64,000 bases of DNA from Channallabes apus (Eukaryota > Chordata > Actinopteri > Siluriformes > Clariidae). Location of the stretch: assembly GCA_030522415.1 (NCBI GenBank), contig CM060113.1, forward strand, positions 7,253,967 to 7,317,966, in the 5' to 3' direction. The notes below the pieces were generated by a model that saw only the letters and a program-made list of their open reading frames with translations, did not search any database and had not been told where the DNA came from. Numbering within the stretch: position 1 is the first letter of the stretch; each line of letters opens with the position of its first letter. Both the position numbers and the translations under genes were made by a program. This document shows, piece by piece, positions 31,642-42,329 of this stretch.

Positions 31642-33263
31642 CAGTGGTGTGAAAAACTATTTGCCCCCTTCCTGATTTCTTATTCTTTTGCATGTTTGTC
31701 ACACTTAAATGTTTCTGCTCATCAAAAACCGTTAACTATTAGTCAAAGATAACATAATTGAACACAAAATGCAGTTTTTAAATGAAGGTTTACATTATTA
31801 AGGGAGAAAAAAAACTCCAAATCTACATGGCCCTGTGTGAAAAAGTGATTGCCCCCCTTGTTAAAAAATAACTTAACTGTGGTTTATCACACCTGAGTTC
31901 AATTTCTGTAGTCACCCCCAGGCCTGATTACTGCCACACCTGTTTCAATCAAGAAATCATTTAAATAGGAGCTACCTGACACAGAGAAGTAGACCAAAAG
32001 CACCTCAAAAGCTAGACATCATGCCAAGATCCAAAGAAATTCAGGAACAAATGAGAACAAAAGTAATTGAGATCTATCAGTCTGGTAAAGGTTATAAAGC
32101 CATTTCTAAAGCTTTGGGACTCCAGCGAACCACAGTGAGAGCCATTATCCACAAATGGCAAAAACATGGAACAGTGGTGAACTTTCCCAGGAGTGGCCGG
32201 CCGACCAAAATTACCCCAAGAGCGCAGAGACAACTCATCCGAGAGGCCACAAAAGACCCCAGGACAACATCTAAAGAACTGTAGGCCTCACTTGCCTCAA
32301 TTAAGGTCAGTGGTCACGACTCCACCATAAGAAAGAGACTGGGCAAAAACGGCCTGCATGGCAGATTTCCAAGGCGCAAACCACTTTTAAGCAAAAAGAA
32401 CATTAAGGCTCGTCTCAATTTTGCTAAAAAAACATCTCAATGGTTGCCAAGACTTTTGGGAAAATACCTTGTGGACCGACGAGACAAAAGTTGAACTTTT
32501 TGGAAGGTGCGTGTCCCGTTACATCTGGCGTAAAAGTAACACAGCATTTCAGAAAAAGAACATCATACCAACAGTAAAATATGGTGGTGGTAGTGTGATG
32601 GTCTGGGGTTGTTTTGCTGCTTCAGGACCTGGAAGGCTTGCTGTGATAGATGGAACCATGAATTCTACTGTCTACCAAAAAATCCTGAAGGAGAATGTCC
32701 GGCCATCTGTTCGTCAACTCAAGCTGAAGCGATCTTGGGTGCTGCAGCAGGACAATGACCCAAAACACACCAGCAAATCCACCTCTGAATGGCTGAATTA
32801 AAACAAAATGAAGACTTTGGAGTGGCCTAGTCAAAGTCCTGACCTGAATCCTATTGAGATGTTGTGGCATGACCTTAAAAAGGCGGTTCATGCTAGAAAA
32901 CCCTCAAATAAAGCTGAATTACAACACTTCTGCAAAGATGAGTTGGCACAAAATTCCTCCAGAGCGCTGTAAAAGACTCGTTGCAAGTTATCGCAAACGC
33001 TTGATTGCAGTTATTGCTGCTAAGGGTGGCCCAACCAGTTATTAGGTTCAGGGGGCAATTACTTTTTCACACAGGGCCATGTAGGTTTGGATTTTTTTTC
33101 TCCCTAAATAATAAAACCCCTCATTTAAAAACTGCATTTTGTGTTTACTTGTGTTATCTTTGACTAATAGTTAAATGTGTTTGATGAGCAGAAACATTTT
33201 GTGTGACAAACATGCAAAAGAATAAGAAATCAGGAGGGGGGCAAATAGTTTTTCACACCACTG
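31642..33263 (+). mobile_element. Tc1/mariner element, family A copy 1
   Basis: Long TIRs of about 130 bp starting CAGTGGTGTGAAAAACTATT (31642) and inverted at the right end (33263), flanked by TA. At 1622 bp it is full length. The transposase gene is inactivated by a nonsense codon and frameshifts. Confidence 0.95.
32021..33045 (+). pseudogene. Tc1 family A transposase, copy 1, broken
   Basis: Cut-and-paste transposase acting on the element TIRs in the nucleus. The start ATG opens MPRSKEIQEQMRTKVIEIYQ. Paired helix-turn-helix motifs lie within residues 1-110 (AISKALGLQRTTVRAIIHKW; GRPTK hook). Codon 88 is TAG at 32282-32284, where copy 2 has CAG (Gln). A frameshift near 32425 follows. The DDE residues are all present in pieces: D in LWTDETKVELF, D in LQQDNDPKHTS, E in [16 protein letters not shown] second in-frame stop lies at 32799-32801. 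The intact length would be about 340 codons. Confidence 0.93.
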
Positions 33264-33265
33264 TA

Positions 33266-34118
33266 TACTGTATTTGTTTTGGTGCACCTTGTTTGTTTGT
33301 TTGTTGGTTTGATTTGTACAATACACTTTGGTTTAATTTACTACAAGCTGTTGTGTCGCGTCTTGTATTGTCCCGCCGCGGTTGCGCAATACCGGAAGTG
33401 TTGTTCTCTAGTCCATATTGGTATTCCCGAATCCGTAATCTTGTAACTAGCGATTTAATACTAATCTTAGCGTTACAAACTTTAATGTTCAAAGAGAGAG
33501 ACATGGATAAAAAACAACTATAGTGTGATGTTATAATTAAATATAATATAAAAGGAGCTATAAATTGACAGAATTCATAACATGTAGATCTTTAATCGAT
33601 CGCTTAAAATAAAATCCGATCATTAATGAATTATTGAGTATTTTCCCATAACTCTGTTTTGTTCCTTTCTTCAGAATTGGTGCATTTCACGTTCTCGTTC
33701 ACACCTGCTATTAACCTCTACCATAGGTAACCTTCATATGTGTCTTGAATGTGTATCCAGTGCAGACATGTGACTGGATCTAGCACGTTTTACAATATTA
33801 AATAATACCCTACATAATCTTACTGTATGTAGAAAATTTAAATCATGCACTATTCACTGAACATAAAAGTATACATTAAGATAATGTCATATTTGCTGCT
33901 TTGTCTGTATAATTTGTTTATTTCCCGTACCATATAATAAAATGCAAATGACGTCTCTTCTCCTAACAATGTAACAAATCTCTGTGCTATATAACTTAAT
34001 TACAGCTAGTAAAAGGGATCGTATAATAGCTTGTTGCGACGTCCTATCGGGAAGTTTCCTAGAAAGAATTTCATCTGCAGAAAATAACTAAAAAGGCTCC
34101 GTAAAGCATAAGCAATTA
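33266..34118. other. No gene recognised
   Basis: Contains a short TTTG run (33291-33308) and a CpG-containing block near 33355-33410. Otherwise AT-rich. Confidence 0.4.
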
Positions 34119-35363
34119 CAGTGGTGTAATTGCCCCCTTCCTGATTTCTTATTCTTTTGCATGTTTGTCACACTTAAATGTTTCTGCTCATCAAAAACTG
34201 TTAACTATTAGTCAAAGATAGCATAATTGAACACAAAATGCAGTTTTTAAATGAAGGTTTACGTTATTAAGGGAGAAAAAAAACCTCCAAATCTACATGG
34301 CCCTGTGTGAAAAAGTGATTGCCCCCCTTGTTAAAAAATAACTTAACTGTGGTTTATCACACCAGAGTTAAATTTCTGTAGTCACCCCCAGGCCTGATTA
34401 CTGCCACACCTGTTTCAATCAAGAAATCACTTAAATAGGAGCTACCTGACACAGAGAAGTAGACCAAAAGCACCTCAAAAGCTAGACATCATGCCAAGAT
34501 CCAAAGAAATTCAGGAACAAATGAGAACAAAAGTAATTGAGATCTATCAGTCTGGTAAAGGTTATAAAGCCATTTCTAAAGCTTTGGAACTCCAGCGAAC
34601 CACAGTGAGAGCCATTATCCACAAATGGCAAAAACATGGAACAGTGGTGAACCTTCCCAGGAGTGGCCGGCTGACCAAAATTACCCCAAGAGCGCAGAGA
34701 CAACTCATCCGAGAGGCCACAAAAGACCCCAGGACAACATCTAAAGAACTGCAGGCCTCACTTGCCTCAATTAAGGTCAGCGTTCACGACTCCACCATGA
34801 AAGAGACTGGGCAAAAATGGCCTGCATGGCAGATTTCCAAGGCGCAAACCACTTTTAAGCAAAAAGAACATTAAGGCTCGTCTCAAATTTTGCTAAAAAA
34901 CATCTCAATGATTGCCAAGACTTTTGGGAAAATACCTTGTGGACCGACGAGACAAAAGTTGAACTTTTTGGAAGGTGCGTGTCCCGTTACATCTGGCGTA
35001 AAAGTAACACAGCATTTCAGAAAAAGAACATCATACCCACAGTAAAATATGGTGGTGGTAGTGTGATGGTCTGGGGTTGTTTTGCTGCTTCAGGACCTGG
35101 AAGGCTTGCTGTGATAGATGGAACCATGAATTTTACTGTCTACCAAAAAATCCTGAAGGAGAATGTCCGGCCATCTGTTCGTCAACTCAAGCTGAAGCGA
35201 ACTTGGGTGCTGCAGCCAGACAATGACCCAAAACACACCAGCAAATCCACCTCTGAATGGCTGAAGAAAAACAAAATGAAGACTTTGGAGTGGCCTAGTC
35301 AAAGTCCTGACCTGAATCCTATTGAGATGTTGTGGCATGACCTTAAAAAGGCGGTTCATGCTA
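34119..35363 (+). mobile_element. Tc1/mariner element, family A copy 2, 3'-truncated
   Basis: The left TIR starts CAGTGGTGT after TA but lacks about 13 bp (GAAAAACTATTTG) compared with copy 1. The body is almost identical to copy 1. It stops at the TA (35362-35363) used by the next element, and its 3' part is not found elsewhere in the window, so it was lost after that insertion. Confidence 0.93.
34491..35362 (+). pseudogene. Tc1 family A transposase, copy 2, truncated
   Basis: Same start as copy 1. Here the codon mutated in copy 1 is an intact Gln, so the frame reads on to about 34800, where a small deletion (HDST, then MKETGQKWP) shifts frame. The catalytic part resumes at 34937 with WTDETKVELFGRC and continues through LQPDNDPKHTS to [20 protein letters not shown]. 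It ends at the junction with Tc1 family B; the open frame beyond 35362 is read from that element. Confidence 0.92.
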
Positions 35364-36322
35364 CAAACCGGATTCCAAAAAAGTTGGGACACTAAACAAA
35401 TTGTGAATAAAAACTGAATGCAATGATGTGGAGATGGCAAATGTCAATATTTTATTCAGAATAGAACATAGATGACAGATCGAAAGTTTAAACTGAGAAA
35501 ATGTATCATTTTAAGGGAAAAATATGGTGAATCAAAATGTCATGGTGTCAACAAATCCCAAAAAAGTTGGGACAAGTAGCAATAAGAGGCTGGAAAAAGT
35601 ACATTTGAGCATAATGAAGAGCTGGAAGACCAATTAACAGTAATTAGGTTAATTGGCAACATGATTGGGTATAAAAAGAGCTTCTCAGAGTGGCAGTGTC
35701 TCTCAGAAGCCAAGATGGGTAGAGGATCACCAATTCCCACAATGTTGCGCAGAAAGATAGTGGAGCAATATCAGAAAGGTGTTACCCAGCGAAAAATTGC
35801 AAAGACTTTGCAGTTATCATCATCAACTGTGCATAATATCATCCGAAGATTCAGAGAATCTGGAACAATCTCTGTGCGTAAGGGTCAAGGGCGTAACACC
35901 ATACTGGATGCCCGTGATCTCCGGGCCCTTAAACGACACTGCACCACAAACAGGAATGCTACTGTAAAGGAAATCACAGAATGGGCTCAGGAATACTTCC
36001 AGAAACCATTGTCAGTGAACACAATCCACCGTGCCATCCGCCGTTGCCAGCTGAAACTCTACAGTGCAAAGAAGAAGCCATTTCTAAGCAAGATCCACAA
36101 GCACAGGCGTTTTCATTGGGCCAGGGATCATTTAAAATGGAGTGTGGCAAAATGGAAGACTGTTCTGTGGTCAGACCAGTCACGATTCGAAGTTCTTGTT
36201 GGAAATGTGGGACGCCATGTCATCCGGACCAAAGAGGACAAGGACAACCCAAGTTGTTATCAACGCTCAGTTCAGAAGCCTGCATCTCTGATGGTATGGG
36301 GTTGCATGAGTGCGTGTGGCAT
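35364..36322 (+). mobile_element. Tc1/mariner element, family B, left part
   Basis: Starts after TA with CAAACCGGATTCCAAAAAAG, the teleost Tc1 end type GATTCCAAAAAAGTTGGGAC. A second internal copy of that motif at 35556 gives the usual direct-repeat-in-TIR layout. It inserted into a TA of family A copy 2 (copy 1 keeps the uninterrupted CATGCTAGAAAACC). It is itself split at 36322 by the 7.4-kb element and resumes at 43717. Confidence 0.93.
35715..36322 (+). pseudogene. Tc1 family B transposase, split
   Basis: The start MGRGSPIPTMLRRKIVEQYQ at 35715 matches the family; an in-frame upstream ATG (35661) lies in the leader. Helix-turn-helix regions QRKIAKTLQLSSSTVHNIIR and VNTIHRAIRRCQLKLYSAKK are followed by the first catalytic Asp in VLWSDQSRFEVL and by SLMVWGCMSACG. 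The frame is open up to the insertion. The next residues (GSLHVWKGTINAVKHIQVLE) are at 43719 onward. The second Asp and the Glu are missing because the element is truncated near 43786. Confidence 0.92.
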
Positions 36323-36575
36323 CCCAGATAGCAGAACAACATTGAATCATCGTTGAATCAACATTAAAGCATCAACCAACTTGTTATTGAATCAATGTTG
36401 AAATTTCAATGTTAAATGTTGATTTTTCATCAGGTTTGCACCTTGAAATAATGTTATTTCAATGATGAAAAATAGATCAAGATGGGCATAAAATCAATGT
36501 TTGTTCAACGTAAATTCAATCACTTATTTTACATTGAATCAACATTGAATCAACATTGAAACAATTATAGTTTAG
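36323..36575. repeat. Left subterminal repeat array of 7.4-kb element
   Basis: Multiple copies of TTGAATCAACATTGAA and its inverse TTCAATGTTGATT occur within 250 bp. The right end has the same words at 43560-43700. Confidence 0.8.
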
Positions 36576-37427
36576 TCTTGCTTTATGAACAGCAAGATTC
36601 TATGACAGTAAATCATGTCCGTTTTGATTTATTTCTTTAAATCAGAGACCATGTAGGGCTGAAAAGCTTTTTTTTTTTTTTTTAAACAAAAAGTCAGTAA
36701 CTCAACATCCTTCAGTTTACATGTAAACATATTTATTTATTTATGCTCCATACCCATTTAAACAGGAAGTAACATCACAATTACAATAAAACAACTATAT
36801 AATAAAACACACTACAACTTGCATACAAATTATTATAAACTGGATGACAATATGACTTTTTAGAAGAGAACTATTAGAAGAGATTGTTAATTCTGAATTC
36901 ATAAAACAGAATCTAACTGCCAAGAGAAGAGACTGGAAAACCATAATATAAAAATGGCAGCCTGCCTCAGCAAAATTCAGTCAAATGCAAATAGAAACAA
37001 CCAAGTCAGAAACACAACAGATGACTGAAACATTATTCGTAAGTTGAAATGTATTTACTCAGCAAAACAGATAATAAGACATGAGTCTGAACTTATGGTT
37101 TTCCACCACGAGCAATTCCCCCCAGCCGTTCTGGGGCATAACGAAGCCATTTCTGAACTGTTGAAGCAAAGAAACTCTGTGGCCTCCTTTTCTTCAGCTT
37201 TCAGCTGTTGTTGTAGTAGTGCATCTAAAGAATGAAAAACAAACAAAAGGTTAGAACTATACAATGCTCTAAAAACTTGGAGTGGTAGTTGTTTATGAAT
37301 GACAGAAGGTGGGTCCTTAATTTTTGGAAATGTGACTTTTACAAATGTACAGATATGCAACATATGTTTTGAAATGTCCTACAATCTTCCATAGATACAA
37401 TGCACACATTAGATTTTTTTTAATATA
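36576..37427. other. Interior of 7.4-kb element; one possible exon
   Basis: Mostly AT-rich. On the minus strand a pyrimidine-rich tract and TTCTTTAG at about 37227-37245 form a good splice acceptor. The exon that would follow (37226 down to about 37050) has one frame with KKRRPQSFFASTVQKWLRYA then PERLGG and another with LKAEEKEATEFLCF. I cannot tell which, if either, is coding. Confidence 0.3.
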
Positions 37428-38793
37428 CAGGTCCTTCTCAAAAAATTTGCATATTGTGATAAAGTTCATTATTTTCTGTAATGTACTGATAAACATTAGA
37501 CTTTCATATATTTTAGATTCATTACACACAACTGAAGTAGTTCAAGCATTTTATTGTTTTAATGTTGATGATTGTGGCATACAGCTCATGAAAACCCAAA
37601 ATCCCTATCTCAAAAAATTAGCATATTTCATCCGACCAATAAAAGAAAAGTGTTTTTAATACAAAAATAGTCAACCTTCATATAATTATGTTCAGTTCTG
37701 CACTCAATACTTGGTCGGGAATCCTTTTGCAGGTACTTGTGTCTTGTGTCTCTCAACTTTCTCTTCACAATATCCCACAGATTCTCTATGGGGTTCAGGT
37801 CAGGAGAGTTGGCAGGCCAATTGAGCACAGTAATACCATGGTCAGTAAACCATTTACCAGTGGTTTTGGCACTGTGAGCAGGTGCCAGGTCGTGCTGAAA
37901 AATGAAATCTTCATCTCCATAAAGCTTTTCAGCAGATGGAAGCATGAAGTGCTCCAAAATCTCCTGATAGCTAGCTGCATTGACCCTGCCCTTGATAAAA
38001 CACAGTGGACCAACACCAGCAGCTGACATGGCACCCCAGACCATCACTGACTGTGGGTACTTGACACTGGACTTCAGGCATTTTGGCATTTCCCTCTCCC
38101 CAGTCTTCCTCCAGACTCTGGCACCTTGATTTCCGAATGACATGCAAAATTTGCAACCTGTAGCCCATTTCCTGCACACGGCTCTGGATGTTTCTACTCC
38201 AGATTCAGTCCACTGCTTCCGCAGGTCCCCCAAGGTCTGGAATCGGTCCTTCTCCACAATCTTCTTCAGGGCCCGGTCACCTCTTCTCGTTGTGCAGCGT
38301 TTTCTGCAACACTTTTTCCTTCCCACAGACTTCCCACTGAGGTGCCTTGATACAGCACTCTGGGAACAGCCTATTCGTTCAGAAATGTCTTTGTGTCTTA
38401 CCCTCTTGCTTGAGGGTGTCAATGATGGCCTTCTGGACAGCAGTCAGGTCGGCAGTCTTACCCATGATTGCGGTTTCGAGTAACGAACCAGGCTGGGAGT
38501 TTTTAAAAGCCTCAGGAATCTTTTGTAGGTGTTTATAGATAATTAATTGATTCAGATGATTAGGTTAATAGCACATTTAGAGAACCTTTTCATGATATGC
38601 TAATTTTTTGAGATAGGGATTTTGGGTTTTCATGAGCTGTATGCCACAATCATCAATATAAAAACAATAAAAGGCTTGAACTACTTCAGTTGTGTGTAAT
38701 GAATCTAAAATATATGAAAGTCTAATGTTTATCAGTACATTACAGAAAATAATGAACTTTATCACAATATGCTAATTTTTTGAGAAGGACCTG
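37428..38793 (-). mobile_element. Tc1/mariner element, family C, nested in the 7.4-kb element
   Basis: TIRs of about 200 bp starting CAGGTCCTTCTCAAAAAATT (37428) and inverted at 38793, flanked by TA (37426-37427 and 38794-38795). The TIRs differ little, so insertion is fairly recent. Length 1366 bp; the minus-strand transposase is defective. Confidence 0.95.
37700..38465 (-). pseudogene. Tc1 family C transposase, deleted
   Basis: The expected start is ATG at 38465 (MGKTADLTAVQKAIIDTLKQ). A frameshift near 38405 moves to the frame with HKDISERIGCSQSAVSRHLS (helix-turn-helix), then GDRALKKIVEKDRFQTLGDL. After CRKWATGCKFC an in-frame deletion joins directly to MSFGNQGARVWRKTGERE, removing the segment that holds the first catalytic Asp. 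D2 (FQHDLAPAHSAKTT) and E ([18 protein letters not shown]) remain. Inactive. Confidence 0.92.
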
Positions 38794-38795
38794 TA

Positions 38796-38893
38796 TGTGT
38801 TATTTCACAATCTGCAAATGTTGTCCTACAATGTACATATTCAATGCTATGAAAACAAATATACTTAATGTAACAATGTAGTCTTTTATGTGC

Positions 38894-38925
<32 letters not shown>

Positions 38926-40363
38926 TAGGACCAAAAAAATAAATAAATTAAAAATGAAAATCAATCCGTGGCGACGGTTTTGCAATTTGTCCCCCGCACT
39001 CACAAATACTTAAACTGTTCCCTCAGTTTAACAAATCGTGGCCACGGATTAACAAACTGTATGCACAAATTTCCAATCCGTACGCTCAGATACCGTACTG
39101 TTTGCATATTTATTCTTAACATGAAGACTTATTTTGGTGATTTTATTATAAGCTTTTTACCCAGAGTTAGATGCATGCTGCATTGTTAATGTTATTATTA
39201 AATAACGCCTATTATTACATTGCATTTAGTTTGAGAGCAAAGTAATGACAACATAAACTGTACATTATTTGTTTTGTATTGCTTTTTACCTTCTCCTCAA
39301 ACTCACACTGCATGATTTTCAAAGTCATCGGATCACCATTGTTTTCACACTGTACTATCTGTGGTAGCATTTAGTTGCTGCTGTGTTCACACTGCACAAT
39401 GAATTGGCGACAGGAGATTACACACTGCATGACTTTACAATAGGATGAATCGCCAACAACTCTGTCTGGTGTGCAAGCTACAGCCAAACGCACACAAGAA
39501 GTGATAAGGAAACAACGCAAGATCATGCTGACATTGTGGTCTATAATTCCTCCCCGAACAAACAATAATTAAAAAAAGATGACGTCCTTGTTTAAGATCC
39601 CATATGGTCAAAACTGAAATTTCATGGCTTTTTTCATGGTAACTGAGGTCTAGGGGCTATGTAACTACCATATAAGTTTCAAAACAGTCAATCCACAGTA
39701 GAATGCACACAGCTTGCATAAAGTAGCTCTGCCTTCTCACGAGCTGCTGTGACGTCCAATCTACTCAGTCACCGCTTTCAGTCACCATCAACCACCATCC
39801 CACCCTTCTTTTGCCAAAACATCACGTCCATGCCATTGCTGAACAACAATAACATGAAAACAAGTCGAAAAAACGCTGTTCAGTCGATAGATGTCGAAAC
39901 TACATCATTACACAGGCTTCCGAACAACATTAATATAAAAGACCATTGGCACGTCAGCTTCAGCATCTTTCACACAGCCATTCCATTAAACTTAAAAAAT
40001 TTACATTAAAAATTTTATTTAATTAATAGAAGTTAATTGATAAAGAAAATCTATTTATGACATTATTTTTGACAGCATTATGATTAATTTATATGTTCTA
40101 CAAAATAGAGGACTACACACCTTACAGCGCAATATAATGTGGCTTTAGAAGAGGAAAGGTAGGATTAAGAAGTGAGCAAGTGATGAATTAGTATTATAGG
40201 TCCCAAGCAGATACAGTAACAATAATGGGTGCTCTACCTTATGCAGTCTCCATTGATGGCTAATAAACATTGATACAAGTAGGTTATGGTTAAAGTGGTG
40301 AACTTATAAAGTCTTAAATATTTTGTTTTCCCTTCTCAACGCATTATGCATTTACTCACCAAT
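38796..40363. other. Interior of 7.4-kb element; nothing coding recognised
   Basis: Includes a 28-bp A-run (38894-38921), a segment with repeated AATCCGTGGCGACGG / CGTGGCCACGGATT words (38960-39060), and 39280-39560 with repeated CACACTGCA words. No frame with motifs. Confidence 0.4.
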
Positions 40364-40514
40364 AATGGCTACCTTTTTAATTTGGTCAAGTCTCCAAGTC
40401 GAAGGTGCCCAGCAGCAGATTCCGTACCATGGCATTAGCAGAGGTGGCAAGGCGGGCTGCTCTCCACGCTTCTGCCTGGCAAAACACCCCAGAGCCCTTT
40501 ATAACTTCAATCTG
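40364..40514 (-). CDS. Possible BEN-domain-like exon
   Basis: On the minus strand an acceptor-like AATAATTTTTCAG ends at 40515 and a strong donor GTGAGTAAA begins at about 40363. Between them one frame reads IEVIKGSGVFCQAEAWRAAR, LATSANAMVRNLLLGTFDLE, T, then TGA. The LLLGTFDLETL-type pattern resembles the start of BEN domains (DNA- or protein-interaction modules). The stop after ET would have to be a mutation or a frame choice. The exon call rests on splice signals plus protein-like composition; the domain call is tentative. Confidence 0.3.
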
Positions 40515-40699
40515 AAAAATTATTTCACATCACAATATTAATTTATTGGCAACTTTTAGAAACTTTTCATGTTTCATACTGATTCTTATGTTTAGCTTCC
40601 CAATAGTTAATAGGATTTTATGTATAAATGCAGATTAATGATAATCTGGACATTCTGGACATTTGTTTACATGCAGGGTAAAACTGCAACAGGAACAGT

Positions 40700-41131
40700 A
40701 CAAAATAAAAACTGAAAAAAGACGGACATTCAGAGTAAAACAGTGCAAGATAAAAAAAATATATTACAAAACATACATGCAGGGTAAGCATTGGTGGGAG
40801 CAATGTCCAAGCAGTGTAGAGAAATATTTCTGTACGACTTCATTGTTTTGTGCTGTATAGTATAGTATTGTAATAGCTGATCAGAGTGATCAACTCCCCA
40901 TGTGCTGGTTGTACGCAGTCACAGGACATGGAAATGTCTTTGTAGTCCATGTACCTTGTAATTTCACCCTCATCTTCACCGCGTCTACTGTAATGCAGAA
41001 TGGATGGTAGAACAGGTAGATACTTCTCGTGTGTCCATCCACTTCACAAATACAAGAGGTCCATCTGAACGGAGCTTGCGTGTCCTGATGTGAGGGGCTG
41101 GTGAAGGCAAGGGTGATGCAGACACATTCCT
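40700..41131 (-). pseudogene. piggyBac-like transposase C-terminal exon, broken
   Basis: Minus strand. The acceptor TTTATTTGTTTTTAG abuts GAATGTGTC at 41130. Frame 1 reads NVSASPLPSPAPHIRTRKLR, then SDGPLVFVKWMDTREVSTCS, then TIHSALQ and TAG. A frame change continues the family pattern: VDAVKMRVKLQGTWTTKTFP, then VTAYNQHMG; another frame change gives VDHSDQLLQYYTIQHKTMKS and YRNISLHCLDIAPTNAY. These match, in order, the W(K/M)D(T/K)REV...STIH, GTW, YN..MGGVD..DQ and KW(Y)..F.H.LDIA blocks of piggyBac transposases. Inactive: at least three frame breaks, and the DDD core that should precede it is not seen. Confidence 0.75.
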
Positions 41132-41852
41132 AAAAACAAATAAATAAAAAAATGTTAACCTATACTGTTCAGAGTAAATGGATGTGCAATTAATATGGAT
41201 GCACAATATATACAGTACAGAGATGACCAAAAATGTATCCACACTTCAACATGAAAAATATACACCTCTCTTCTGTAGGTCACATGACAGCATCAATGAT
41301 GGTGATAGATAATACTACACACTGCTGCCATAATTCAATTTGAGTTTTAAAAAACACCATCCACTGGACATTACACACATATTGAACACATTCTAAACAA
41401 TTACATCTTATCAGGTATTTGTAAATACACGCTAAACAAAAGGGATTATATACATTTACACCAAAGAAATATTCATAAGCATCACTTAGCTACATAAGGC
41501 TGTATTTTAGCCACCTGGAACTTGCTTGTTTGTGCTAAATAACATTACCGATAGCAGTGTTATAAGCTAACCAAAATGGAGCCAAATACACATTAGCAAC
41601 CATAATCTAAAGCTATCCAAAACAAGGTGAATATAAACATCTGTAAACTCCATAAGGCATTAGCTTAGCCACCGGGAAATATCATGTTTGTGCTACATGA
41701 GGCAGCATGCTAGCATGATTTACCTAAACTATATAAATGGCATTGAAAGCCAATGTGTCACACAAGCTGACAAGAGCTAGCTGTAGTGAGGAAAATATTT
41801 ACTAATATTAGTTTAATATTATCAGAATACGAGTTATATAAGACTTAATAAC
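41132..41852 (-). other. Presumed intron of the piggyBac-like remnant
   Basis: AT-rich, no frame. Bounded by GTAAGT and TTTTTAG on the minus strand. Contains several AGCTAG/GCTAAC-type words in 41490-41800. Confidence 0.45.
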
Positions 41853-42035
41853 TTACCCAGTGTAGCATGGGTCTATTCTCTGTTCAAAATGCTCCCGTTC
41901 GTCGTCGGAGTCACACAGTCTTCTTCTGAGGTAAATGTAAACTTTCCAGAACATTCTGAAGAGTTTCCTCGGATGTGTAAGCGCGTGCCATCTTCCAAAA
42001 CGTGCAGAAAACTCACTGAATCGGAGTATTTTCAA
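41853..42035 (-). CDS. piggyBac-like first exon with consensus donor
   Basis: Minus strand. A GC-rich, CpG-containing block (42060-42150) lies upstream like a promoter. An ATG at about 41991 opens MARAYTSEETLQNVLESL, typical of the start of fish piggyBac proteins, before a frame change. The acidic part CDSDDEREHFEQRIDPCYTG follows and ends at the donor CTGG|GTAAGT. Joined to the acceptor at 41131 the frame is kept (YTG-NVSAS). This suggests that a splice used by the element removed the catalytic region or that the region was deleted. Confidence 0.5.
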   Translation of the reverse strand: MKILRFSEFSARFGRWHALTHPRKLFRMFWKVYIYLRRRLCDSDDEREHFEQRIDPCYTG

Positions 42036-42329
42036 GCCTGTCTCTCTGTGTTCGTTTTTTCATGCCGGTGTCCGGGGGCGTGGTCTAGTATGTAAATTAC
42101 CTGGACTGATTTCCGTGTGATTGGCGCGTGGGCGTGTCCTGCCTCGGGTCATTAGCATACAAGTGTGACAGAAATTCTGTGCCTCTCCTTGGTTTCATAC
42201 GGATTACATAAACTGAGAATATTTGTTTTCAATGTGACTTGCATCATTTAAATGTAGACACTTTAAGCTTTATATAGATATATTTCTCATTTCAGTTAAT
42301 TTTAGTGACGTGTTTCAAAAAGATTTTCA

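Noticed and set aside
35974..36331. Minus and plus frames of 69 and 116 codons
   Set aside because: Shadow frames of the Tc1 family B transposase.
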